From: Bacillus_AD sp047238185
GTDB taxonomy: Bacteria; Bacillota; Bacilli; Bacillales; DSM-1321
Direction: 5' to 3'
DNA length: 64,000 nt
NCBI RefSeq assembly: GCF_047238185.1
Contig: NZ_JBDFMI010000001.1
Location: 1,860,001-1,924,000, forward strand
The position numbers and the translations under genes are program-made. Shown in pieces: positions 32,651-40,763 of this stretch. Position 1 is the first letter of the stretch, and every line of letters starts with the position of its first letter. Under the pieces are notes generated by a model. The model was not told the origin of the DNA. It worked only from the letters and a program-made list of their open reading frames with translations, and ran no database searches.

Positions 32651-32860
32651 TTATAAAAGAATATTTTTTGTCGATTGCTCCAATTCTAACCTTAGTTTTT
32701 CTGTTTCAAGCTTAAAATTTTCATTTTTGAGTCTTTCTAATTCAAGCTGGTCCCGAATTATATCCCTTTTTATTTCCTTTGTTTTTTCAAGATGGCTGGA
32801 AACAACTTTCAATAAAGGAACAGAAAAGATCAGTATGACTGCTGCTAAACCAATTGACAC
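32651..32860 (-). CDS. Membrane-anchored coiled-coil microprotein B
   Basis: A 69-residue paralog of the microprotein at 30820-31056, with a transmembrane helix SIGLAAVILIFSVPLLKVV and a coiled coil DQLELERLKNENFKLETEKL. AAAGGGGGA precedes ATG at 32866 by one base and GTG at 32860 by seven, so the GTG is preferred. It is monocistronic and separated from microprotein A by the phosphatase and signal peptidase genes. Function unknown. Confidence 0.75.
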   Translation of the reverse strand: MSIGLAAVILIFSVPLLKVVSSHLEKTKEIKRDIIRDQLELERLKNENFKLETEKLRLELEQSTKNILL

Positions 32861-33029
32861 AATCATTCCCCCTTTCTAAATAAAGGAAAGTGTTCATTTT
32901 TACCGTTATTATACTATTTATCCATTTGTTTACCAATATAAATTTCATTTACTTTTGATAATTAGGAACATAGTTAAATTGGAATTTTAAAAAAGAGCCT
33001 CTCTTTGAAGAGCGGCTCTTTTTAACAGT

Positions 33030-33518
33030 TCATTCGTTTTCCGTTTCTTTTTTGCTGCTAACGTTGGGAACCGACATTTCTAAACTATGCCGATGCACTT
33101 TTTTTAATAAACGGAGCAAGTGTTTTTGTTCTTTTTCATCCAATGCATCATTCACCATTGATGCCTGGAAATCAGATTGTAACGGCAGTACCTTATCAAT
33201 TATGGCTTGGCCCTTTTCAGTCAATGAAATATACTTGATTTTCCATTCCTGCTTTCTTGCAATGAGCCCTTCCTTTTCAAGCCGTTTCAGCATATGCGAG
33301 ATTCCTCCCCTGCTGATCATCAACTGTTCTGCCAGTTCCATTTGTGTCAATGGCTGATGGGCGGCAATTTGCACCATGGTATCAAATTGGTTAATGGTCA
33401 ATCCAAACTGATCTAAGTATCCATTCGAAAGCTGGTTGCTCCGTTGATAGAAGCGGCCGATGCGCAGCCATATCAATAAGCTTGTCGTATTATCATGTGT
33501 AAACCATTTTTTATTCAA
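33030..33518 (-). CDS. MarR-family transcriptional regulator
   Basis: A 162-residue winged-helix regulator. The DNA-binding part is QPLTQMELAEQLMISRGGIS then HMLKRLEKEGLIARK (about 55-90). The start is taken as TTG at 33518, which follows AAGAGGTTTTTT; an ATG at 33539 has no good site. It is 136 bases downstream of the WrbA gene on the same strand. A 20-base palindromic motif occurs before both genes (33557-33576 and 34352-34371), so it probably represses itself and wrbA, in the manner of quinone-sensing MarR proteins. It has no cysteine in the visible DNA-binding part. Confidence 0.9.
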   Translation of the reverse strand: MNKKWFTHDNTTSLLIWLRIGRFYQRSNQLSNGYLDQFGLTINQFDTMVQIAAHQPLTQMELAEQLMISRGGISHMLKRLEKEGLIARKQEWKIKYISLTEKGQAIIDKVLPLQSDFQASMVNDALDEKEQKHLLRLLKKVHRHSLEMSVPNVSSKKETENE

Positions 33519-33556
33519 AAAAACCTCTTCTTTCCTCATTAACTCTATTGTTATTG

Positions 33557-33576
33557 TCAGTTTATTAGTAACCTGA
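33557..33576. promoter_or_regulatory. MarR operator copy 1
   Basis: TCAGTTTATTAGTAACCTGA, an imperfect palindrome (8 of 10 arm positions pair), lies 39 bases upstream of the marR start. It is immediately followed by a second palindrome, TGACAATCTGTCA. An almost identical copy precedes the quinone reductase gene. Confidence 0.7.
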
Positions 33577-33654
33577 CAATCTGTCAATAGATGTGATCGG
33601 AAAAAGAGGTTTTAATATGATTGTTTTATTTATTCCGTAATAAGGTTACCTTTA

Positions 33655-34269
33655 TTATGCTTGCATACCTGCTTTAACCCATTTGGCTACGGTAGCCGTA
33701 CGTTTAGCCTGGAATTTAACAGCAGCTTCTGCGTCTTCGTTCATTTCTCCTGGAGCAGGAACCGTTACACTTGTTCCGTATGGGTTTCCGCCAGCAGCAA
33801 AGGTTGATGGATCTGCATAACCAGGTGCAACAACAATCGCTCCCCAATGGTGCATAGTTGTATACAAAGCCAGAATCGTTTGTTCTTGACCACCATGTGC
33901 ATTTTGGGCAGACGACATCGCGCTGACCACTTTGTTGACTGTTTTCCCTTGTGCCCATAAACCGCCCGCAGTATCAATGAATTGTTTTACTTGGCCAGGG
34001 ACATTGCCGAATCTTGTTGGGATACTGAAGATATAGGCATCTGCCCATTCGAGGTCTGCCAATGTTGCTTCAGGTACATGTTGTGTTGCATCCACATGTG
34101 TACGCCATGCAGGGTTGCTATCAATGGCAACATCAGGGGCCAACTCAGGTATTTTCACTAATTTTACTTCCGCGCCAGTTTCTTTTGCCGCTTCTGCCGC
34201 CCATTCTGCCATCTTATGGTTTGTTCCTGTTGAACTGTAATAAATGACTGCTACTTTAACATTTTCCAT
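33655..34269 (-). CDS. wrbA: NAD(P)H:quinone oxidoreductase, WrbA type
   Basis: A 204-residue flavodoxin-fold FMN protein reducing quinones by two electrons. The FMN phosphate loop is YYSSTGTNHKMAEW (12-25), with the family blocks IFSIPTRFGNVPGQVKQFID and PGYADP. The ATG at 34269 follows GGAGTGATTGAAT. It is preceded by the palindromic MarR-type operator and followed by the MarR gene, so induction by quinones or other electrophiles is likely. Confidence 0.92.
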   Translation of the reverse strand: MENVKVAVIYYSSTGTNHKMAEWAAEAAKETGAEVKLVKIPELAPDVAIDSNPAWRTHVDATQHVPEATLADLEWADAYIFSIPTRFGNVPGQVKQFIDTAGGLWAQGKTVNKVVSAMSSAQNAHGGQEQTILALYTTMHHWGAIVVAPGYADPSTFAAGGNPYGTSVTVPAPGEMNEDAEAAVKFQAKRTATVAKWVKAGMQA

Positions 34270-34351
34270 ATTCAATCACTCCATCTCTTTTATTTGTACA
34301 TCAGTTGGCTATATCAGAGAAGTATGTAAGCACTGATGAACACCACATCTA

Positions 34352-34371
34352 TCAGTTTATTAGTAATCTGA
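34352..34371. promoter_or_regulatory. MarR operator copy 2
   Basis: TCAGTTTATTAGTAATCTGA differs from copy 1 at one base (T for C). It lies about 83 bases before the wrbA start codon. Confidence 0.7.
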
Positions 34372-34379
34372 TAGATTGT

Positions 34380-34790
34380 AAAGGAATGTGCTTCCCTTTC
34401 CCTACTGTTTTTTTTCATTAATGCTTCAGGTACTCCGCCAAATAAACTAATCTTTATTTCTATTGCCTTGATTGCCTTTCCTTAAACTGAATTACCTCAT
34501 GTCAATTTAGTGACATTATTATTCTATAACTATTTTTATCCAATCCCGCTATTTCAAAAATTGGTAGACATAGTCAATGATAACCCTATATAGGAAATTC
34601 TTACGCCAGTCCTCTATTCAAGACGCAGGCAAAATGATGCATTGTCAACAACAGCTTTCTATTACAGACATAAATAGTAAAGGAAACGGTAACAGAAGAT
34701 TCATTGTTTTCAACAATCAAAACATTGTACAATCAAATTAACATCATTATAAAAAAATTATTATTTTAATATAAATGATTGGAGGGAAAC
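34380..34790. other. Intergenic stretch without a recognisable feature
   Basis: No gene, hairpin or repeat is supported. It contains the leader of the PAS-GGDEF-EAL gene, whose TTGGAGGG site lies at its right end. Confidence 0.4.
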
Positions 34791-34793
34791 TAG

Positions 34794-36473
34794 TTGGCTG
34801 ATAATATGGAATGGACATACAGTGAACTACAGCAGCTCATGGATGCACTATTTGAAACGGTCATTGTCACCACCACGGATCTTGATGGAAACATTACGAG
34901 CGTAAACAAGGAATTTCAAAGAGTGTCAAAATACAGTGAAAAAGAACTCCTTGGCAACAATCACCGGATCGTCAACTCAGGATACCACCCGAAAGCTTTT
35001 TTTCGGGATATGCTTCAAACGATACATAACGGAAAGAAATGGTCAGGGGATGTATGCAACCGTACAAAGGACGGTTCCTTATTTTGGTTGAAAACGGTTA
35101 TTGTCCCGTTGCTCGATGATTACGGTAAGCCCTATAAATTCTTGTCTTTCCGAACAGACATAACCGATCAAATGTATATTAACGAAATCAAAAAACTCGC
35201 TTACTATGATGAGCTTACCAGTCTGCCAAATCGCAGATTACTAGAAAAAAGAGTCCAGTATCAAATCGAATATAATGAACAAAAAACAATAGGGCTGCTG
35301 TACGTCAATATTAACCGTTTCAAATTGATTAACCAAGGATATGGATATCCTACAGGAAACCAATTATTGGTGCAGGTTGCTTCCCGGTTAAAGAGCGTCT
35401 GCGGGGATGAGAGCACTGTTTATAGAAACACCAGCGATGAATTCATTATCATATTGGACAATGCCTTAGATATTGACAGAGTAGCCAGTAAAACCATTGA
35501 CCTATTCAAACAGCCATTTATAATTGATTCCAATAATATCTTTGTCAATGTAAGTATTGGCGGATGCACTTTCCCAGATGAGGCATTATCTTTTGAAGAT
35601 CTGATTCGCAATGCCTTTATTGCCCTCAGAAAGGCCCGCACCTACCCTAACAGCCATTACTTGCGCTTTGAACCTTATTTAGATACATTTCCGTATGATA
35701 TAACCATTGAAACCAAGCTTCGGCAAGCTATTGAACAAGATACATTGCAATTGTATTATCAGCCAAAAATGGACTTACGGACTGGAACAATCACTGGTGC
35801 AGAAGCGTTACTCAGATGGAATGACAATGAACTTGGCTATATTCCCCCTAGTTCCTTCATTCCTTTAGCCGAGGAAAGCGGACTCATTTTGGAGCTCGGT
35901 GAATGGGTGATCAAAACGGCTGTCCGGCAAATCGAGCAATGGAAAAGTGATCTTGGCATAGAGGTAGAGATTGCCATTAATATCTCTCCCATCCAACTTA
36001 ATGAAGTCTTTTTTATTGATAAAGTGAAATACATAATTGAGAAAAGCGGAATTAATCCTTCTATGCTACGAATGGAAATAACCGAATACTGCATGATGAA
36101 TAATACGGATGAAGTCTATGAGACACTGATGGAACTTAAAAGAATGGGCATTCAAATATCGATTGACGATTTTGGAACAGGATATTCATCGTTTCAGTAT
36201 TTAAAAACATTTCCGATAGATGAATTAAAAATTGACCAATCCTTCATTCAAGGCTGTGACAACAGCAAAGATATCGATGTTGTGAATGCTATTATCGTTC
36301 TTGGGCACGCCCTCCATCTTCAGATTGTTGCGGAGGGTGTCGAAACGGAAAAGGAATTACATATGTTAAAGGAACATGGCTGTGATATCATACAAGGCTA
36401 TTATTTTTCCAAGCCATTAACCGTGCATGACATAACAAAGAAACTGGCGGAATCATTTATTCATTTACATTAA
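34794..36473 (+). CDS. PAS-GGDEF(degenerate)-EAL cyclic-di-GMP phosphodiesterase
   Basis: A 559-residue cytosolic protein with a PAS domain (about 10-120, with GNITSVNKEFQRVSKYSEKE), a GGDEF domain (about 135-300) and an EAL domain (about 305-555). The GGDEF active site is replaced by NTSDEF, so cyclase activity is unlikely. The EAL motifs are intact: GAEALLRW, NISPIQL, EITEYC, IDDFGTGYSS, KIDQSFI, AEGVETE and QGYYFSKPL. It probably hydrolyses cyclic di-GMP. The start is TTG at 34794, with TTGGAGGG 7 bases upstream. No partner gene is adjacent. Confidence 0.93.
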   Translation: MADNMEWTYSELQQLMDALFETVIVTTTDLDGNITSVNKEFQRVSKYSEKELLGNNHRIVNSGYHPKAFFRDMLQTIHNGKKWSGDVCNRTKDGSLFWLKTVIVPLLDDYGKPYKFLSFRTDITDQMYINEIKKLAYYDELTSLPNRRLLEKRVQYQIEYNEQKTIGLLYVNINRFKLINQGYGYPTGNQLLVQVASRLKSVCGDESTVYRNTSDEFIIILDNALDIDRVASKTIDLFKQPFIIDSNNIFVNVSIGGCTFPDEALSFEDLIRNAFIALRKARTYPNSHYLRFEPYLDTFPYDITIETKLRQAIEQDTLQLYYQPKMDLRTGTITGAEALLRWNDNELGYIPPSSFIPLAEESGLILELGEWVIKTAVRQIEQWKSDLGIEVEIAINISPIQLNEVFFIDKVKYIIEKSGINPSMLRMEITEYCMMNNTDEVYETLMELKRMGIQISIDDFGTGYSSFQYLKTFPIDELKIDQSFIQGCDNSKDIDVVNAIIVLGHALHLQIVAEGVETEKELHMLKEHGCDIIQGYYFSKPLTVHDITKKLAESFIHLH

Positions 36474-36480
36474 TGATAAC

Positions 36481-36511
36481 GGGGCGGCTTTCCTACTTAA
36501 ATCGCTGCCCC
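36481..36511 (+). terminator. Hairpin after the EAL gene
   Basis: GGGGCGGC pairs with GCTGCCCC (one G-T pair), 8 bases after the stop codon. The tail ATTAAAC is a poor T-tract, so termination may be weak. Confidence 0.45.
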
Positions 36512-36519
36512 ATTAAACG

Positions 36520-36723
36520 GTTAGTATGCATAACGATCATCGGCCTTATACGTTCGGCATCTTGATGTAGTCATCCTTCTTTCATTCCCCGTCCATTTTC
36601 CTTGCAGCCAAATCTTCAATTCCTTCTTTTGTACATCCTCTTCTTGACTCACATCGATTTCCCAAACTTATTTCATTTCGTGGCTGTGAATTGAATACGA
36701 CTCTTTAGGAGCGTCCTTACATT
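36520..36723. other. Intergenic stretch without a recognisable feature
   Basis: About 200 bases between the EAL hairpin and the minus-strand terminator, with no supported gene. Confidence 0.35.
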
Positions 36724-36752
36724 AAAAAAAGCCAGCCAAAAAGAATGGCTGG
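36724..36752 (-). terminator. Terminator, minus strand
   Basis: CCAGCC / GGCTGG stem with a CTTTTTTT tail on the minus strand, placed 114 bases after the small membrane protein gene at 36866. Confidence 0.7.
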
Positions 36753-36865
36753 ATTAAAAGGAAACATATAGGAGTTAAAGGTAAAGAAAATGTTCACTTA
36801 CAAACCAATCATAGGATAGTTTTCTTAAAATTCCCTTAAAATAAGTTTTTGTACCACTATTCCTT

Positions 36866-37048
36866 CTATTTTATATTCTCCTTTTGCTCTATACTCTGTT
36901 TTTCGGATCCCGGCAAGTGCCTTGGTTCAGTTTCTTTACTCCTTTTCTTATTTCTAACAGCAATCAAAACCGCAGCTACCAATATCATAATCAGCCAAAT
37001 GAGGAGAAACACAACAATCTGAAACCAACTCCATTGATCCATTGCCAT
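36866..37048 (-). CDS. Small single-span membrane protein
   Basis: A 60-residue protein with one hydrophobic helix (about 8-32, FQIVVFLLIWLIMILVAAVL) and a charged tail with RNKKRSKETEPRH. AAAGAGGTGACTGAAA precedes the ATG, and a minus-strand terminator lies downstream, so it is probably a real gene. Family unknown. It is divergent from clpE. Confidence 0.6.
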   Translation of the reverse strand: MAMDQWSWFQIVVFLLIWLIMILVAAVLIAVRNKKRSKETEPRHLPGSEKQSIEQKENIK

Positions 37049-37142
37049 TTTCAGTCACCTCTTTATAGGTATATGCCCCACTTCCCTAAATTTGTATAGA
37101 AATGAAAAGTCTATTTTCCATCCAAAAAAGAAAGCAAAACAC

Positions 37143-37196
37143 TTGAAAGTCAAAAAAGATCAGAGTATACTATAGATAAGGTCAAAGATAGTCAAA
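37143..37196 (+). promoter_or_regulatory. clpE promoter with CtsR box
   Basis: TTGAAA (37143-37148) and TATACT (37166-37171) are 17 bases apart. GGTCAAA-GAT-AGTCAAA (37180-37196) is a full match to the CtsR heptad repeat RGTCAAANANRGTCAAA and covers the start point. An inverted partial heptad (TTGACC) follows near 37203, as in multi-box clpE promoters. Confidence 0.85.
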
Positions 37197-37252
37197 GTCA
37201 AATTGACCAAATGGGTTTGGAGAATATTCATGATCATAAGGAGGAGTCACAT

Positions 37253-39418
37253 ATGTTATGTGAAAAATGTCAAAAACAACAAGCAACTGTACAGCTGCAA
37301 CTTCGAGTTAACGGACATCAAGAAAAACATCATCTGTGCTCTGCTTGCTATAGAGAAGAAAAAGCAAAATTGGGCGCCATGCCTCAAATGGGTGGCCTTT
37401 TCGGCCTATCCCCTTTCACAGCCAATCCGTTTTTTGCTAATGGCGCAAACGGCATGCCGCAAATGCCGAATGAACAAGCTGAGCAACCTATGAACCAGCC
37501 TGGCGCTGAAGCTCAGCCAGGATCACGCGGCGGCGGATTGTTAGATCAGTACGGACGGAATTTAACGGCAAATGCCAAAGCAGGATTGATTGATCCTGTC
37601 ATCGGCAGGGAAAAAGAAGTGAAAAGAGTCATTGAAATTTTAAATAGACGGACTAAAAACAATCCAGTCTTAATTGGTGAACCCGGTGTCGGTAAAACAG
37701 CCATTGCAGAAGGCTTGGCACTTAAGATTGCAGAAGGCGCAGTGCCTTCTAAATTACGTTCGAAGGAAGTCTATTTGCTGGATGTCGCTTCACTCGTATC
37801 AAATACAGGCATTCGCGGACAGTTTGAAGAAAGAATGAAGCAATTAATATCTGAATTGCAGGCCCGAAAAAATGTCATCCTCTTCATTGATGAAATTCAT
37901 CAATTGGTTGGAGCCGGTTCTGCAGAAGGCTCCATGGATGCCGGAAATATTTTAAAACCTGCATTGGCTAGAGGCGAGATACAGCTGGTCGGTGCCACAA
38001 CGTTAGCTGAATACCGCCAGATAGAAAAAGACGGCGCGTTGGAACGCCGATTCCAACCGGTCCAAGTCGATGAACCGAGTATAGAAGAAGCATTGGATAT
38101 CCTAAACGGACTGAAGGAACGATACGAGTCCTTCCACAATGTATCTTATACAGATGAGGCACTAAAAGCGGCTGTAGACCTTTCCCACCGTTATATCCAG
38201 GACCGATTCTTGCCTGATAAAGCAATCGATCTAATGGATGAAGCGGGCTCAAAATTGAACCTAACAATTGAAAGTGATGACGAAGAAGCCGTCAAACAAC
38301 GATTGACAGCCATCTATAAAGAAAAAGAAGCGGCTTTAAATAAAGAAAACTATGAAAAAGCGGCTTCCCTTCGCGACGAAGAAGCTAAATTGGAAAAAAT
38401 GCTTGAAGCTGGAAACGCAGTAAAACCAATCGTAACAATAGATCATATTCAAGAGATCATTGCCAATAAAACGGGCATTCCTGTTGGCAAAATGCAGGAA
38501 GACGAAATGAAGCGTATGAAACACCTTCAGGAGGACTTGAACAAGAAAGTCATCGGCCAGGAAGTAGCGGTTCAAAAAGTGGCCAAAGCTATCCGCAGAA
38601 GCCGTGCAGGCTTAAAAGCAAAAAACCGCCCGATCGGTTCCTTCCTTTTCGTCGGTCCTACCGGCGTCGGTAAAACCGAATTATCGAAAGCATTGGCTGA
38701 AGAATTATTCGGTACAAGAGATGCAATGGTCCGGCTGGATATGAGTGAATACATGGAAAAACACAGCGTGTCCAAATTGATCGGTTCACCTCCAGGATAT
38801 GTCGGCCATGAAGAAGCAGGCCAATTGACTGAAAAAGTAAGAAGACATCCATATAGCATCGTATTGTTGGATGAAATCGAAAAAGCCCATCCGGACGTCA
38901 TGCATATGTTCCTGCAAATTTTAGAGGATGGACGTTTAACAGACAGCCAAGGGCGCACTGTCAACTTTAAAGATACCGTCATTATCATGACAAGTAATGC
39001 AGGAGCAGGATTTAAGGATAAAAAAGTCGGTTTCAACAAAGAAGGCGCGGAAGAAGAAAAAACAACCATTATGCAAAGCCTGGTACATTACTTCAAACCG
39101 GAATTCCTAAACCGCTTTGACAATATTATCGAGTTCGACCATTTGAAAAAAGAACATCTTGTCCAAATTATCGATCTTATGCTCGGTGAATTAGATGAAA
39201 TGCTACAAGCTGAAGGCTTATCATTGGAAGTCAGCAATGAAGTGAAGGAACAATTGGCGGATGTCGGCTATAGCCCTGAATTCGGAGCCCGCCCTTTAAG
39301 AAGAGCCATTCAGGAGCATCTTGAAGATGCCATTGCAGATTTCATGTTCGATAAACCAGAAGCCAAACAATTAAAAGCCTTCATGACAGATGGCAATATT
39401 CAAATTGCCAGCAAGTAA
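37253..39418 (+). CDS. clpE: ATP-dependent Clp protease ATPase subunit ClpE
   Basis: A 721-residue AAA+ unfoldase of the Hsp100 family. The N-terminus has a zinc finger (Cys3, Cys6, Cys29, Cys32) that marks ClpE, then a Gly/Pro/Asn linker. AAA module 1 has GEPGVGKT (142-149) and FIDEIHQL, a UVR-like coiled segment follows (NYEKAASLRDEEAKLEK), and AAA module 2 has GPTGVGKTE and LLDEIEKAH. It feeds substrates to ClpP. The ATG at 37253 follows AAGGAGGAGTCACAT. CtsR control is supported by the upstream heptad repeat. Confidence 0.97.
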   Translation: MLCEKCQKQQATVQLQLRVNGHQEKHHLCSACYREEKAKLGAMPQMGGLFGLSPFTANPFFANGANGMPQMPNEQAEQPMNQPGAEAQPGSRGGGLLDQYGRNLTANAKAGLIDPVIGREKEVKRVIEILNRRTKNNPVLIGEPGVGKTAIAEGLALKIAEGAVPSKLRSKEVYLLDVASLVSNTGIRGQFEERMKQLISELQARKNVILFIDEIHQLVGAGSAEGSMDAGNILKPALARGEIQLVGATTLAEYRQIEKDGALERRFQPVQVDEPSIEEALDILNGLKERYESFHNVSYTDEALKAAVDLSHRYIQDRFLPDKAIDLMDEAGSKLNLTIESDDEEAVKQRLTAIYKEKEAALNKENYEKAASLRDEEAKLEKMLEAGNAVKPIVTIDHIQEIIANKTGIPVGKMQEDEMKRMKHLQEDLNKKVIGQEVAVQKVAKAIRRSRAGLKAKNRPIGSFLFVGPTGVGKTELSKALAEELFGTRDAMVRLDMSEYMEKHSVSKLIGSPPGYVGHEEAGQLTEKVRRHPYSIVLLDEIEKAHPDVMHMFLQILEDGRLTDSQGRTVNFKDTVIIMTSNAGAGFKDKKVGFNKEGAEEEKTTIMQSLVHYFKPEFLNRFDNIIEFDHLKKEHLVQIIDLMLGELDEMLQAEGLSLEVSNEVKEQLADVGYSPEFGARPLRRAIQEHLEDAIADFMFDKPEAKQLKAFMTDGNIQIASK

Positions 39419-39423
39419 TTAGA

Positions 39424-39458
39424 AAAAGCATTCCGTTTCTTCCAACGGAATGCTTTTT
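39424..39458 (+). terminator. Terminator of clpE
   Basis: AAAAGCATTCCGTT / AACGGAATGCTTTT stem with a TTTTTTT tail, starting 6 bases after the clpE stop. Confidence 0.92.
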
Positions 39459-39576
39459 TTGATCGACCCCTTTTTAAACAAAAAAAATCTATTGCCGTTT
39501 ATTTTCTTCATGGATTACAATACCCTTATGGAAATAGTTCCATAAATTGGATTACTGTGAGAATAAGGAGAGAAAC

Positions 39577-40347
39577 ATGGATTACAGAATATTATTTTTC
39601 GATGTTGATGGGACGATCACGAAGCGCGATGGCAGTATCCCCTTATCGGCACGGACTGCTATTCATAGATTGAAGGACCGGGGGTTTATCCTTGTCGCTG
39701 CCACTGGAAGACCATTAAGTCTATGCACTGATATTAAGGCGTTAGGGATTGATACTCTCATTACTGCAAATGGCGCATACGTGAAGCACAAAGAACAAAT
39801 ACTGCATAAAGTGCCATTAGAAAAGCAGCAAATCAAAGCCCTCATGGATTTTACATCCTTCCATCAACACGGACTTTCCTTCTTTACGGAAGAATTAAGC
39901 ATGAACGGCATAGAAAATAGAGATATAGCCAACACATTGAAAGAGACGTTATCATTGGATGTCTATCCTTCTGTTGATAAGAGAATCTTCGAAAAAGAAG
40001 TGTATTTAATGTGCTTATATGCCAATGAACAGTCAGCCGAGTTATACACCCGTGAATTCCCCCATCTACGATTCGAGAGGTGGCATCCATTCGTTCTGAA
40101 TGTGTTGGAAAAAGAAATATCCAAATCATTAGCCATAAAGCACGTTTTGGACTACTTCGATTTAGAGCCAGCACAGGCAGTCGCGTTTGGAGACGGAGAG
40201 AACGATATAGATATGTTAGAGCTATCCGGGCTTGGAATCGCAATGGGAAATGCAAATGAGAAAGTCAAATCAGCGGCTGATTTTGTCACCAAATGTGTTG
40301 ATGAAGACGGAATAGAATTTGCTTTAAACCATTTCGGGATCCTGTAG
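39577..40347 (+). CDS. HAD-superfamily Cof-type phosphatase, YkrA-like
   Basis: A 256-residue hydrolase with the nucleophile motif FFDVDGTIT (5-13), AATGRP motif II, and GDGENDIDMLELSG with motif IV, giving the Cof-type C2B-cap architecture. These enzymes dephosphorylate sugar phosphates, flavin or nucleotide intermediates. The ATG at 39577 follows AAGGAGAGAAAC. It stands alone between clpE and a convergent lipoprotein gene. Confidence 0.9.
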   Translation: MDYRILFFDVDGTITKRDGSIPLSARTAIHRLKDRGFILVAATGRPLSLCTDIKALGIDTLITANGAYVKHKEQILHKVPLEKQQIKALMDFTSFHQHGLSFFTEELSMNGIENRDIANTLKETLSLDVYPSVDKRIFEKEVYLMCLYANEQSAELYTREFPHLRFERWHPFVLNVLEKEISKSLAIKHVLDYFDLEPAQAVAFGDGENDIDMLELSGLGIAMGNANEKVKSAADFVTKCVDEDGIEFALNHFGIL

Positions 40348-40384
40348 AAAGCGGGCTGCTGGCCAATAAATAGAATAAGGCATC

Positions 40385-40723
40385 TTATTCTTTAACGACG
40401 ATTTTTTTTGCCTCCGCTTGAGCAGGATTAGATAGAGCTATATCACCGTCTATCCAAACATCCACTTTGTTGCCAACTCTTAAGCTACTTGCATCATCGT
40501 AACTGAGATAGATTAGCGAAATTTGCTCTTTAAACAACTCACGATTTGTTTTATGTTTAAGATTCTCGTATTGTTCAAAAGAAATGTTTTCAGCTACCAA
40601 TATTTTATCTTTTTCTACTTCAAGAATATAACCAGTCATTGTTGGCTCTTTCCCTAGGCATCCACTCATAAAAAGAAGAATGGCAAAAGTGAAACTTATA
40701 AATGAATAGCGCAAAGCATTCAT
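40385..40723 (-). CDS. DUF3221 (YobA-like) lipoprotein
   Basis: A 112-residue exported lipoprotein. The signal peptide ends LLFMSGCLG with the lipid-attached Cys at 22. The mature part has the DUF3221 pattern TGYILEVEKDKILVA, DASSLRVGNKVDVWIDGDIA and a PAQAEAKKI end, an OB-like fold seen in many Bacillus lipoproteins of unknown role. An AGGAGG site precedes the ATG. It lies 40 bases after the ydbT-like gene on the same strand. Confidence 0.85.
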   Translation of the reverse strand: MNALRYSFISFTFAILLFMSGCLGKEPTMTGYILEVEKDKILVAENISFEQYENLKHKTNRELFKEQISLIYLSYDDASSLRVGNKVDVWIDGDIALSNPAQAEAKKIVVKE

Positions 40724-40763
40724 TTTTTCAGTCCTCCTGTTTACATTATTCTACAGTGTGGTT

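Noticed and set aside
38572..39069. A 165-codon frame opposite clpE
   Set aside because: It is antisense to the second AAA module of clpE and has no independent support.
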